The notes under the pieces: generated by a model | The model's database searches: none | Told to the model about the DNA's origin: nothing | The model's input: the letters and a program-made list of their open reading frames with translations, nothing else | Shown: positions 35,718-44,338 of the stretch, one piece after another | Numbering within the stretch: position 1 is the stretch's first letter | Layout: every line of letters begins with the position of its first letter | Assembly (NCBI RefSeq): GCF_002000055.1 | Contig: NZ_MVBD01000001.1 | Location: 124,001 to 188,000, forward strand | From: Marinicella sediminis | GTDB lineage: Bacteria; Pseudomonadota; Gammaproteobacteria; Xanthomonadales; Marinicellaceae | Direction: 5' to 3' | DNA length: 64,000 bases | Position numbers and translations under genes: made by a program

Positions 35718-36200
35718 ATGACCCCAGGCACACTCACATTATTCACCGGTAAAATGGGTGCCGGTAAAACCACCTGTTCGAAACTCCTGGCGGCTCAGCA
35801 CCATGCGGTCCGGCTGTCTGAGGATGAGTGGCTGGCGGCCGTTTACCCAGATCAGATTAAAACGCTGAAAGATTACCTGGTGTACTCAAACCGCCTTAAA
35901 CCGCAAATGAAAAAGCTGGTGCAATCGATGTTGTCCGTCGGCACCAATGTGGTGATGGATTTTCCCGGAAACACCCGCCAGCAAAGGTCGTGGCTCAAAA
36001 ACCTGGCTGATGAGGTCAATGCCACACATCAACTGGTGTTCCTTGATGTGCCGGATGGGGTTTGTTTGCAGCGGATCGAACAGCGGCGGAATAATCAACC
36101 TGAACGGGCGGCCACTGACACCGCTGAGGTCTTTCATCAGGTAAGCCGTTTTTTTGAACCACCTGATGAAGATGAAGGGTTTGATGTGGTCAGGTTGTGA
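35718..36200 (+). CDS. Small P-loop kinase-like ATPase (AAA_33 type)
   Basis: A 160-residue protein with Walker A near the N-terminus (LFTGKMGAGKTTCSKLL, about 7-23), a VVMDFPGNT segment like the Walker B of nucleoside kinases or zeta-toxin-like proteins, and an Arg-rich lid (RIEQRRNNQPERA). This architecture suits small cytoplasmic kinases that phosphorylate a metabolite or sugar; the substrate cannot be seen. No toxin or antitoxin partner is adjacent, which argues against a zeta toxin. It stands alone. Confidence 0.75.
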   Translation: MTPGTLTLFTGKMGAGKTTCSKLLAAQHHAVRLSEDEWLAAVYPDQIKTLKDYLVYSNRLKPQMKKLVQSMLSVGTNVVMDFPGNTRQQRSWLKNLADEVNATHQLVFLDVPDGVCLQRIEQRRNNQPERAATDTAEVFHQVSRFFEPPDEDEGFDVVRL

Positions 36201-36310
36201 ATTTACCCGATCAGACTGGTCATCTGCCTGATCAAAGGCCTTGGTTTTGCGGTCAGGGACCTGGACGAGGGTACATTAGGGAGTATTAGCAGCTTGTATA
36301 ATCAATTACG

Positions 36311-37018
36311 ATGAACACCGAATCAGCCACATTCAAACCCGGATACTGCACACCTGAGGACTTGCCGGAACCCTATTGTGAGCATTTTGCCAGAGGAACT
36401 GTCAAACAATTGGCAGGGCAGTTTTTCCCCGCTGCCACCCCGAACAACGTGATCAGCATGGCCGTGTTGTTGGGTTTGATGTATCTGTTGCCGACCCTGT
36501 TTTTATTGTATTCAGGTTTGTTGGCCTGGTACAGCCGGGCGCCATGGCTGGCGCGCATCAGTGAGGACTTGTCGGGCAGTTGGGGAAAGCAGGCGGTGGG
36601 CCTGGTGATCCTGGCGGTGATTGTGATTGGTATGGCCTGGATGTTGCGCATGAGCTGGCTGGCCTGGTTGCGGTTCAACACCTGGCAAACAATCAAACAC
36701 AGCACACCGGACAGTGATCACCATGGCCTGCTGTTGGATGATCAATATCTGGTGTTTCGCCATGGCGAACATTTTGATGAACACTGCTGTGGTTGGGTAC
36801 CGAAAAGCAGCATCACCGGGTCTCGGGTCAAAACCATCCGCCATTGGTTTCCCAAGCACAGTTATGACATTCAGGTGGTCAGCCTGACGTACCTGTCAGA
36901 TGATCATAACAAAGAACTGGTCATCAAAGAACGGTTTGGCATGTCGGCGGTTGAGATGGTAAATGAAATTGAACGTTGGCTGAAAAAAGGAGTTCAACCC
37001 GATGTGGCTGGTCAGTAA
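36311..37018 (+). CDS. Two-helix membrane protein of unknown function
   Basis: A 235-residue protein with a short cytoplasmic N-terminus (CTPEDLPEPYCEHFARG), two transmembrane helices (about 45-75 and 95-118) and a soluble C-terminal domain of about 115 residues that contains a short His-rich stretch (FRHGEHFDEHCCGW) and a C-terminal helix (EMVNEIERWLKKG). I recognise no family. The stop is 9 bases before the next start, so the two small membrane genes form an operon. Confidence 0.6.
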   Translation: MNTESATFKPGYCTPEDLPEPYCEHFARGTVKQLAGQFFPAATPNNVISMAVLLGLMYLLPTLFLLYSGLLAWYSRAPWLARISEDLSGSWGKQAVGLVILAVIVIGMAWMLRMSWLAWLRFNTWQTIKHSTPDSDHHGLLLDDQYLVFRHGEHFDEHCCGWVPKSSITGSRVKTIRHWFPKHSYDIQVVSLTYLSDDHNKELVIKERFGMSAVEMVNEIERWLKKGVQPDVAGQ

Positions 37019-37027
37019 ACTGGTGAT

Positions 37028-37318
37028 ATGGGTATCGAATTGTCATTGTTATTTGTTATCGTACCAAGCCTGTTGATTGGTTTGGATGTGGTGCGCCTGA
37101 TTTTAGGGCGTGATGTCGTGATCCATTTGATCCTGCTGCTGTTGGGTTTGCTGATGTTGGGCAGCTTGATGCTCAACAGTTACCTGGATGGCTTTCACCC
37201 GCAACAAGGACTGATCATCGGCAGCGTGTATTACCTGCCAGCTTATGTGCTGACCTGGGGTATATTGTTTGCAATCAATGCCAGAATCACACAGCACAAG
37301 TATAACAATACAGATTAG
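37028..37318 (+). CDS. Small three-helix membrane protein
   Basis: A 96-residue, very hydrophobic protein with three predicted transmembrane helices (about 5-24, 31-52 and 65-85; LLFVIVPSLLIGLDVV, HLILLLLGLLMLGSLML, YYLPAYVLTWGILFAI). It follows the 36311 gene by 9 bases. It is unrecognised, but the paired arrangement suggests that the two proteins work together in the inner membrane. Confidence 0.6.
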   Translation: MGIELSLLFVIVPSLLIGLDVVRLILGRDVVIHLILLLLGLLMLGSLMLNSYLDGFHPQQGLIIGSVYYLPAYVLTWGILFAINARITQHKYNNTD

Positions 37319-37344
37319 GCTGTATTAAGATTCATCATCTCAAC

Positions 37345-37366
37345 AGCGTGGACTTCAGTCCACGCT
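37345..37366. repeat. REP-like palindrome
   Basis: A perfect 9-bp stem, AGCGTGGAC (37345-37353) and GTCCACGCT (37358-37366), with a TTCA loop, lies in the 106-bp gap between convergent genes. The GGACTTCAGTCC core matches the style of REP elements of Xanthomonas-like genomes (GTCGGACTTCAGTCCGAC). No T tract follows; it may still help end transcription of both flanking genes. Confidence 0.5.
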
Positions 37367-37424
37367 CAAGGATACCTATCAGCAGTTTGCAGATGAGCAT
37401 GCAGCATCGTCTCCGGTCTGGTGG

Positions 37425-39077
37425 CTAATGCCCGCCGCTTTTGTGGTATTCAAATTCCTGGAGTTTTTCGTTCCAGAACAAATCGTAGATGTCCCACTTC
37501 TGACCAGCAGATCGTTCTTCTTCGAGTTTTTGCGCGATGATCACCCGTTCGCCGTCGGTGCGGATGGTGATCATGCCATAGCGGGCCACGTTGGAATCGC
37601 GGAATTCTTCCATTTTTTGTTGGATGGCTTCCTTGTCCTTTTTTGTGGTGGCGGCCAGTTTTTCAGCATCCAGGGCTTTGAGTTTTTCGTAGGATTTGAT
37701 CGGATAGGAGAACTCATGGGAGCTGCGGGCCAGCTCGGTGCTGAAAATCAAAGGTCGGTGACCGCGACTGGCTTTACCGAAAGCACCCAGCGCATCCGGA
37801 CGTGGGTGAGAATGCGATTCCTGATCGCCACTGGAGATCACTGTGGCCACCGGGTTGATCGCCTTGAGGAAGGAGTCGAGCACATCGCTGGCACCGTGGT
37901 GACAGGCTTTGGCAATGTCGCACTGGAACACCCCACGGGTTTTGGTGATGATCAGGTCGAGCAGTTTACGGTGTTCATCCAGGCGTTGTTCCATGGCTTT
38001 GCGTTCGTCGATGCTCAGCTCCTGGCTGATCAGTTCCTCGCGTATCTCACGGATTTCTGCTTCCAGATCGCTCATCCGGGTGTCGATGCCAGAGTAATAC
38101 TGAGCGATGTAGTCCTGTGAGCGGGCATTGAGGTCGCCACCCAACAGCACCTTGAGCTTGCCAAATTTTAACTTGAAAACCACAGAATGCCCGTTTTTGG
38201 TTTCTGATTCGCTGCCCAGTTTTCGCAGACAATCACGGGTTTCACCGTTGAACGTCACGTCTTCAGTGATCGGCGCCAGCACTTCCAGTTGCAGGTCATG
38301 ATTGTGGTTGTATTTGGCGAAAAATTTTTGTGATTGATCAACGAATTTAAAGCGAATATCGGGATTGTTCTCGCGGGCTCCACGCAATGTTTTCAGGTAA
38401 TACTTTTGGGTGGTGGGATGAGCGTCCAGCAGATCATTCATGGCTTCATGGGTGGTGACTGTATCCCACAAGTGATATGTCTTTTTGCGGGGTTCGGGCG
38501 GTATTTTGCGACCCAGGTCGGCAAACCAGTCTTTTTGATTTGCACCGGCCAGCGGCCGTTCGACAATGCCGTTGTGGGAGATGCTGTTGATTTTCAGTTT
38601 TGGGTGGCAAAACAGGCTGTAAAATCCATAGTAATGATCCATGTCCGGGTGGGTAATCACCGCGTGATCTATGGCAAAGGGCGGTTTGTGTTCATCCCGG
38701 CAACGCAGATTATAGCGCCAGCTGATGAAACGAGCCATGTTATCACCGCCTTTACCGCCCAGACCTTTGCCTTCCCCGGCATCGATCAGGATCACTTCAT
38801 CATCCGGGGTCACCAGGTGACAGCCATCTCCCTGACCAATGTCTACAAAATTAATTTCCAATAACCGTTGTTCAGCAAACCAGTCTTGTTTCAGCCAACC
38901 TTCATCGCCCCGGCATTTGACCTTGGCCCACTCACCCTGGGTTTCTCCCAGGTAGCGCAGGTAATCACCAAGAATCAGATGATTGGCGGCATTTTTGCTG
39001 GTTTTTTGTTCTGGCCTGAGGCGCAGAACCACATCGCGCTGACTGATGAAATAGGCTTTGGCGGTATCGAGACTCAT
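37425..39077 (-). CDS. SH3-domain protein with ComEC-like metallo-beta-lactamase domain
   Basis: ATG 39077 gives 550 residues; an upstream ATG at 39188 is unlikely. Residues about 10-65 form an SH3-like domain (VVLRLRPEQKT, GEWAKVKCRGDEGWLK). The rest is a metallo-beta-lactamase fold of the ComEC/Rec2 soluble type: INFVDIGQGDGCHLV, DEVILIDAGEGKG, the metal motif THPDMDHYYG, KLKVLLGGDLN, and CHHGASD. Unlike ComEC it has no transmembrane region. Long insertions (for example near EIREIREELISQE, a coiled-coil) are seen. Likely an intracellular hydrolase of nucleic acid or another phosphoester; a role in competence or defence is unproven. Confidence 0.8.
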   Translation of the reverse strand: MSLDTAKAYFISQRDVVLRLRPEQKTSKNAANHLILGDYLRYLGETQGEWAKVKCRGDEGWLKQDWFAEQRLLEINFVDIGQGDGCHLVTPDDEVILIDAGEGKGLGGKGGDNMARFISWRYNLRCRDEHKPPFAIDHAVITHPDMDHYYGFYSLFCHPKLKINSISHNGIVERPLAGANQKDWFADLGRKIPPEPRKKTYHLWDTVTTHEAMNDLLDAHPTTQKYYLKTLRGARENNPDIRFKFVDQSQKFFAKYNHNHDLQLEVLAPITEDVTFNGETRDCLRKLGSESETKNGHSVVFKLKFGKLKVLLGGDLNARSQDYIAQYYSGIDTRMSDLEAEIREIREELISQELSIDERKAMEQRLDEHRKLLDLIITKTRGVFQCDIAKACHHGASDVLDSFLKAINPVATVISSGDQESHSHPRPDALGAFGKASRGHRPLIFSTELARSSHEFSYPIKSYEKLKALDAEKLAATTKKDKEAIQQKMEEFRDSNVARYGMITIRTDGERVIIAQKLEEERSAGQKWDIYDLFWNEKLQEFEYHKSGGH

Positions 39078-39187
39078 GATCGTTCCTGATGAATGAATAC
39101 TTTGAAGAAGATAGCACCCTGACCAGCGTGAAGCAATCACAAAGCCATTTAATTTGTGAGTTGATGAACAATCGCTGATGTTAACCA

Positions 39188-39215
39188 CAAAAAAAGCCCG
39201 GTCACTGCCGGGCTT
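39188..39215 (-). terminator. Rho-independent terminator of ppa
   Basis: The stem AGCCCGG (39195-39201) and CCGGGCT (39208-39214) with a TCACTG loop is followed, reading on the minus strand, by a run of seven T (A run at 39189-39195). It begins 25 bases after the pyrophosphatase stop and is a canonical intrinsic terminator. Confidence 0.88.
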
Positions 39216-39238
39216 AATCTGATTTTATTCTGAGCTAA

Positions 39239-39787
39239 TCAGAAGTTGGGCTTATCTTCTGCTTGTTCAAAGTTTTTCACCGAGTCGAGGATTTCCTGTT
39301 TGGCTTCTTCAACGCCACCCCAGCCATCAATTTTCACCCATTTGCCTTTTTCCAGGTCTTTGTAGTGCTCAAAGAAGTGGGCAATTTTATCCAGGGTTTC
39401 TTCGTTGATGTCACGCACGTCAGCAACGTGACGGTACAGACCGCTGACTTTGGAAGTTGGAACTGCAATGATTTTGGCATCTTCGCCACTCTCATCGGTC
39501 ATTTTCAAAACGCCAACCGGACGACATTTGATCACTGAACCTGGCAACAAAGGCACAGGCATGATGACACAAACGTCAACAGGGTCACCATCACCACACA
39601 GGGTATGGGGTACAAAGCCGTAGTTACAAGGGTAACGGAAAGCAGTGTTCAGTACACGATCAACCATGATCATGCCCGAATCTTTATCCACTTCGTATTT
39701 AATGGCTTCCCCATTACGTGGAATTTCAATCAATACATTGATGTCATGCGGTACATCATGACCTACCGGTATTTGTTTTAAAGACAT
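39239..39787 (-). CDS. ppa: Inorganic pyrophosphatase (family I)
   Basis: A 182-residue soluble enzyme that hydrolyses pyrophosphate to phosphate and so drives biosynthetic reactions. The DGDPVDV metal-binding signature (G-D-G-D-P-V-D) at about 65-71, the NYGFVPHT segment and the typical E. coli-like length identify it. It is monocistronic, with a strong terminator downstream. Confidence 0.97.
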   Translation of the reverse strand: MSLKQIPVGHDVPHDINVLIEIPRNGEAIKYEVDKDSGMIMVDRVLNTAFRYPCNYGFVPHTLCGDGDPVDVCVIMPVPLLPGSVIKCRPVGVLKMTDESGEDAKIIAVPTSKVSGLYRHVADVRDINEETLDKIAHFFEHYKDLEKGKWVKIDGWGGVEEAKQEILDSVKNFEQAEDKPNF

Positions 39788-40117
39788 GTGAGATCCTTAA
39801 GCGTGTTCAAAAGCCGCGTATTATAACGATCTCAGTGGCAAAGTACATGATTTTCCCAGTCAATCTGGGCAGATCAGTCTTTGCGGCAGTGATCAGCTCA
39901 AGCCCATGTCATTCAGTTGGATGCCATCAGCGCCTTGTGTCCATTCCTACAGGTACCATGATCTTTCACAATGGCTTCATGGCAAAGGCCCTATAATTGT
40001 TTCATTGAATGTCGGTATTCACGGTTCAATTTTTCAGGTATTGACACCGCTTTTGCTTGAGTTTCAAGACCTGAAACACCATATTTCAGTCAGCATAAAA
40101 CCCACAGGAGAGTCCTC
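39788..40117. other. Intergenic region between ppa and the bd-oxidase genes
   Basis: This 330-bp gap has no gene I can support. It must hold the divergent promoters of ppa and the oxidase operon. Near its right end GTTTCA (40061-40066) and TGAAAC (40072-40077) form a 6-bp palindrome with a 5-base spacer. AGGAG lies just upstream of the oxidase ATG. I did not find a convincing FNR box (TTGAT-N4-ATCAA). Confidence 0.5.
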
Positions 40118-41530
40118 ATGTTTGAGTTCTTTGATGCGGTGCTCGCCGCGCGTCTACAATTTGCTTTCACCATTGCTTTTCACATCATATTTCCGGCTTT
40201 GTCCATCGGTCTGGCCTGGTATTTGATGGTGCTGCAGGGACTGTGGCTGAAGACCGGACGGGACATCTATCGGCGGGTCTGGCGTTACTGGATCAAGGTC
40301 TTTGCTGTGGTGTTTGGTATGGGGGTGGTTTCAGGCATCGTGATGAGTTACCAGATTGGTACCAACTGGTCGGTGTTTTCTGACAAGACTGGTCCGATCC
40401 TCGGGCCGCTGATGGGCTATGAAGTACTGACAGCGTTTTTTCTGGAGGCCGGCTTTTTAGGGGTGATGTTGTTTGGTTCAAATCGGGTGGGGCGAAAACT
40501 ACATTTTCTGGCCACCATCATGGTGGCTGTGGGAACCATGATATCCGGATTCTGGATACTGTCGGTGAATTCATGGATGCAGACCCCGGCAGGTTATGCC
40601 ATCAATGAGGTGGGTCAGTTCATTGCCACAGACTGGTGGCAGGTGGTTTTCAACCCTTCCTTTCCTTACAGGTTCGTCCACATGATGTTGGCTGCCTTTC
40701 TGTCTACCGCCTTTTTGGTCGGTGGTGTGGCGGCCTATCACATCATCAAAGATCGCACCAACTCTGCGGCCCGACTGATGTTTTCCATGGCCATGTGGAT
40801 GGCGTTGATCGTTTCACCCATCCAAATTATGGCTGGTGATCTGCATGGACTGAATACGTTGGAACACCAGCCCATGAAACTGGCTGCCATGGAGGGCCAT
40901 TACGAGAGTCAACATGGAGCGCCGTTGATCTTATTTGGCTTGCCGGACAATGCAGCCAAAACCGTACATGCCAAAGTGGCCATACCCAAACTGGGCAGCC
41001 TGATTCTGACCCATGATCCCAATGGATTTTTACCTGGTCTGGATGCGTTTCCTGAGGAAGACTGGCCCAATGTCCCACTGGTGTTCTGGTCGTTCAGAAT
41101 CATGGTGATGATCGGCATGACCATGGCTTTGGTGGGTTTGTGGTCGGCCTGGGCCCGCTACCGGGGGAGGCTTTACGAACCCGGGTGGCTGCACAAAGCA
41201 GCAATGCTGATGGCACCCAGCGGGACCCTGGCAATTTTGGCAGGCTGGATCACCACAGAAGTGGGCAGGCAACCCTGGACCGTGTATGGCTTGTTGCGAA
41301 CGGCCGATTCGGTCTCACCTCTGGATGCACCGGCGGTGAACGCCTCTTTGCTGGCATTTGTGTTGGTTTATTTTCTGGTATTCGGTGCCGGTATTTATTA
41401 TCTCTTCAAATTGTTCAAACGCACGCCAAGCCTGAATGAACGGGACATCAAACTGGGACAGCCCAGACGGGCGGCTGGTATCACTCCGATCCAGGGGTTG
41501 GATGATCACCAGACTCAGGAGGAGAAGTAA
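40118..41530 (+). CDS. cydA: Cytochrome bd-type (cyanide-insensitive) oxidase subunit I
   Basis: A 470-residue polytopic protein that oxidises ubiquinol and reduces O2 to water without pumping protons. The N-terminal RLQFAFTIAFHIIFPALSIG carries a haem-b ligand His, GYEVLTAFFLEAGFLG the conserved Glu, RFVHMMLAAFLSTAFLV the second haem His, and the Q loop (KLAAMEGHYE) binds quinol. The short Q loop and the GWITTEVGRQPWTVYGLLRT segment are typical of the CioA type rather than E. coli CydA. AGGAG lies upstream of the ATG. It overlaps no gene; cydB starts 2 bases after its stop. Confidence 0.96.
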   Translation: MFEFFDAVLAARLQFAFTIAFHIIFPALSIGLAWYLMVLQGLWLKTGRDIYRRVWRYWIKVFAVVFGMGVVSGIVMSYQIGTNWSVFSDKTGPILGPLMGYEVLTAFFLEAGFLGVMLFGSNRVGRKLHFLATIMVAVGTMISGFWILSVNSWMQTPAGYAINEVGQFIATDWWQVVFNPSFPYRFVHMMLAAFLSTAFLVGGVAAYHIIKDRTNSAARLMFSMAMWMALIVSPIQIMAGDLHGLNTLEHQPMKLAAMEGHYESQHGAPLILFGLPDNAAKTVHAKVAIPKLGSLILTHDPNGFLPGLDAFPEEDWPNVPLVFWSFRIMVMIGMTMALVGLWSAWARYRGRLYEPGWLHKAAMLMAPSGTLAILAGWITTEVGRQPWTVYGLLRTADSVSPLDAPAVNASLLAFVLVYFLVFGAGIYYLFKLFKRTPSLNERDIKLGQPRRAAGITPIQGLDDHQTQEEK

Positions 41531-41531
41531 T

Positions 41532-42536
41532 ATGGACTATGTATTGATTTGGGCCGGCCTGATGGCCTTCGCGGTGTTTGCCTATGTGGTGCTGGATGGC
41601 TTTGATCTGGGTATTGGTCTGTTGTTCCCATTGCTCAAACGACCAGAGGACAAGGCCACTGCAATGAACACCATTGCGCCGTTCTGGGATGGCAATGAAA
41701 CCTGGTTGGTGCTTGGAGGAGGCGGGTTGTATGCCACTTTTCCTTTGGCCTTCGCGATCATCATGCCGGCCTTGTATGTGCCTTTGATACTGATGTTGCT
41801 GGCTTTGATTTTCCGTGGGGTGGCGTTTGAATTCCGCTGGCGGGCAGAGACGGCCCGTGGACAACGACGGTGGGATCTGGGGTTTACCCTGGGTTCATTC
41901 CTGGCGTCCTTCACCCAGGGTGTGGCCCTGGGCGCCTTGGTACAAGGCATCGAGGTGGCTGACCGGGCATATGCCGGCGGTTGGTGGGACTGGCTGACAC
42001 CATTCACCCTGACCACCGGACTTGCGGTGGTGATCGGCTATGCCTTATTGGGTGCCTGTTGGTTGATTTACAAAACCGAAAATGGTTTGCAGCAATTCAG
42101 TCGCCAGGCAGCCTGGGTGTTGACCTGGTTGCTTGGACTGATGATTGCGGTGGTCAGCGTGTGGATGTTGTTTAAACAGGACCCATACATGAATCGCTGG
42201 TTCACTTACCCCAATTACTGGTACCTGTCTCCGGTTCCGTTGCTGGTTTTGGTGTTGGGATTGTACCTGCTCAAAATGATTCGTTCAGGCGGTGAATTAT
42301 CACCATTTCTGTCTGTGATTGGTTTGTTCTTTTTGAGTTACTTTGGTTTGTGCATCAGTTTTTATCCGCAAATTGTGCCCCCTTCGGTGAGTATTTGGCA
42401 GGCGGCATCGCCCGAATCCAGTCTTAAATTTCTGCTGGTGGGAGCCGGGGTGTTGATTCCCGTCATCATTGCCTACTCGGCTTACTCTTACTGGGTGTTC
42501 CGTGGCAAAGTGAATGAACATGATGCGTACCACTGA
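41532..42536 (+). CDS. cydB: Cytochrome bd-type oxidase subunit II
   Basis: A 334-residue membrane protein. ATG 41532 is preceded by AGGAGGAGA; earlier in-frame starts inside cydA are rejected. It begins MDYVLIWAGLMAFAVFAYVVLDGFDLGIGLLFPL, the conserved CydB start, and contains WDGNETWLVLGGGGLYATFP, which marks the family. About eight to nine helices are seen. It forms the heterodimer with the preceding subunit I and follows it at only a one-base gap. Confidence 0.96.
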   Translation: MDYVLIWAGLMAFAVFAYVVLDGFDLGIGLLFPLLKRPEDKATAMNTIAPFWDGNETWLVLGGGGLYATFPLAFAIIMPALYVPLILMLLALIFRGVAFEFRWRAETARGQRRWDLGFTLGSFLASFTQGVALGALVQGIEVADRAYAGGWWDWLTPFTLTTGLAVVIGYALLGACWLIYKTENGLQQFSRQAAWVLTWLLGLMIAVVSVWMLFKQDPYMNRWFTYPNYWYLSPVPLLVLVLGLYLLKMIRSGGELSPFLSVIGLFFLSYFGLCISFYPQIVPPSVSIWQAASPESSLKFLLVGAGVLIPVIIAYSAYSYWVFRGKVNEHDAYH

Positions 42537-42557
42537 AATGCAAATCACTAATAAAGC

Positions 42558-42662
42558 ATGAACAAGCGAAGCAAACAATTACTGTGGTTCATTGGCCTGT
42601 GGGGTGGTGGTGTACTGATCCTGCTCAGTATCAGCCTGCTCATTCGACAGGTTTTGTCCTGA
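42558..42662 (+). CDS. DUF2474-like 34-residue third subunit of the oxidase
   Basis: A short frame too small for an ordinary gene caller: 34 residues starting MNKRSKQLLWFIGLWGGG and ending LLIRQVLS. It has a single transmembrane helix, the W-x3-LW-GG start and an Arg-containing C-terminus, the pattern of DUF2474 (CydX-like) small subunits that stabilise bd oxidases. It lies 21 bases after the subunit II stop, just where such subunits are encoded, and ends 17 bases before comM on the other strand. The ribosome binding site is weak. Confidence 0.8.
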   Translation: MNKRSKQLLWFIGLWGGGVLILLSISLLIRQVLS

Positions 42663-42679
42663 CCTTGGCAGCACCATTT

Positions 42680-44185
42680 TCAGTCGCGGTCAAAGCCACG
42701 GTAGCTGATGGCCTCCGCCAGGTGGTGTTGAGCCACCTGTTCGGCACCTTCCAAATCCGCAATGGTGCGTGATACTTTGATGATGCGATGATAAGCCCTG
42801 GCTGATAGCCTGAGTTGTTCAACCACTGATTCCAGAAAGTCGAGCAGGCGGCTATTCAATGGAATACAGCGATCCAATTCTTTGCCTTGCAGTCGGGCGT
42901 TGCATTTGCCGCCATTGCGTTGCATTTGGAGCCGTCTGCTTTGCATAACCAAGGCTTTGATTTCACGGCTATCGGGTCCGCTTGGACCCGCCTGGCGCAA
43001 TTGTTTGTGGGGGATTCTAGGCACTTCAACCTGTAAATCAATGCGGTCCAGTAATGGGCCGGAGATGCGATTACGGTAATGCTGAATTTGGCCCGGAGCA
43101 CAATGGCAGGCACGGTCAGGGTCACCATGGTAACCGCAAGGACAGGGATTGAGGCTGGCCAGTAGCTGAAAGTTCGCCGGAAATTCAGCAGAGCGGACTG
43201 CCCTGGCAATGACAATGCGCCCAGATTCCATGGGTTCACGAAGTACTTCAAGAACGTGGCGGGAAAATTCCGGCAATTCATCCAAAAACAAGATTCCATT
43301 TTGTGCCAGGCTGATTTCGCCTGGCATGGGATGTGATCCACCGCCAACCAGGGCCGCTGCAGAAGCGCTGTGGTGTGGTGCCCTGAATGGTGGTTGGCTC
43401 CAGTTGGCCGGATCAAAACCGCTGGCACTGATGGATGCCACGGTTGCTGTTTGAAGTGCTTCGCTTTCGGTGAGTGCTGGCAGAATCCCGGGTAAGCGGC
43501 TGGCAAGCATGGTTTTGCCGGTGCCAGGCGGGCCATAAAACAACAAGTTGTGTTGCCCGGCTGCGGCAATGATCAGTGCCCGCTTGGCGTGTTCCTGCCC
43601 TTTGACTTCAGCCAGGTCCGGACAAGTTTTGGTTGCCGGAGGTGGTTGCTGGTCGGCTGCAGGTAATTCCTCAGCTCCATCCAGCCAGGCACACACTTCC
43701 AACAGGTGACGGGCCAGACGACAGTCGCAACTTTTTACCAGCGCTGCCTCAGTACCGTTGTTTATCGGGCACACCAATGAACGGCCGGCATTGGCTGCAG
43801 CACTGACCACCGGCAATACCCCGCGAATGGGCCTCAGCTCACCGCCCAGGGCCAATTCGCCAATCAGCTCGGTTGCAGCCAGTTTTTCCGAACTGACTTG
43901 TCCGGTTGCAGCGAGCACTCCTATCGCAATGGGCAGGTCATATCGCCCACCCTGCTTGGGGATGTCAGCAGGTGAAAGGTTGATGGTGATGCGGTGATGT
44001 GGGAAATCATAGCCGGCATTCATGATGGCCGCCCGGACCCGGTCCTTGGACTCTTTGACGGCAGTTTCTGGCATCCCCACGATACTCAGACCAGGTAAGC
44101 CCCGGGAAATGTGTACTTCAACGCGAACCAGTGGCGCCTGGATTCCGAGTTCTGCCCTGGAAAGGGCCACTGCCAGTTTTTTCAT
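42680..44185 (-). CDS. comM: Mg-chelatase-like AAA+ helicase ComM (YifB)
   Basis: A 501-residue AAA+ protein. ComM is a hexameric helicase that promotes branch migration in natural transformation (family knowledge). The N-terminal domain (VEVHISRGLPGLSIVGMPE) is followed by Walker A GPPGTGKTMLASRLPGI, the GEISLAQNGILFLDELPEF Walker B region, and NPCPCGYHGD zinc-like cluster with an HC pair. The C-terminal segment has SARAYHRIIKVSRTIADLEG. Full-length and apparently intact. It converges with the oxidase operon with a 17-base gap. Confidence 0.96.
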   Translation of the reverse strand: MKKLAVALSRAELGIQAPLVRVEVHISRGLPGLSIVGMPETAVKESKDRVRAAIMNAGYDFPHHRITINLSPADIPKQGGRYDLPIAIGVLAATGQVSSEKLAATELIGELALGGELRPIRGVLPVVSAAANAGRSLVCPINNGTEAALVKSCDCRLARHLLEVCAWLDGAEELPAADQQPPPATKTCPDLAEVKGQEHAKRALIIAAAGQHNLLFYGPPGTGKTMLASRLPGILPALTESEALQTATVASISASGFDPANWSQPPFRAPHHSASAAALVGGGSHPMPGEISLAQNGILFLDELPEFSRHVLEVLREPMESGRIVIARAVRSAEFPANFQLLASLNPCPCGYHGDPDRACHCAPGQIQHYRNRISGPLLDRIDLQVEVPRIPHKQLRQAGPSGPDSREIKALVMQSRRLQMQRNGGKCNARLQGKELDRCIPLNSRLLDFLESVVEQLRLSARAYHRIIKVSRTIADLEGAEQVAQHHLAEAISYRGFDRD

Positions 44186-44281
44186 ACAGAGGGAGTTTGA
44201 TTAAAACCTCACTATGTATGAAAGAATGAACTCAATCCTCAGTGGATCAGGCAGAAGGGATCAGAAAAAATAGACAGGCAT

Positions 44282-44311
44282 AAAAAAACACCGCATGTTG
44301 CGGTGTTTTTA
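44282..44311. terminator. Bidirectional terminator
   Basis: A long perfect stem, AAAAACACCGCA (44284-44295) and TGCGGTGTTTTT (44299-44310), with a three-base TGT loop and flanking A and T runs can end transcription on either strand. It is 28 bases after the stop of the minus-strand gene at 44339 and so most likely ends that gene. Confidence 0.85.
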
Positions 44312-44338
44312 ATGTCAGTTGACAGTTGGGTGGTGCAA

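Noticed and set aside
40007-40040. FNR-type site (TTGAA...TTCAA) upstream of the oxidase
   Set aside because: The half-sites are about 15 bases apart, not the 4-base spacing of FNR/Anr boxes.
39906-40226. 106-codon frame upstream of the oxidase
   Set aside because: It overlaps the well-supported subunit I start in another frame and lacks a plausible ribosome binding site or family.
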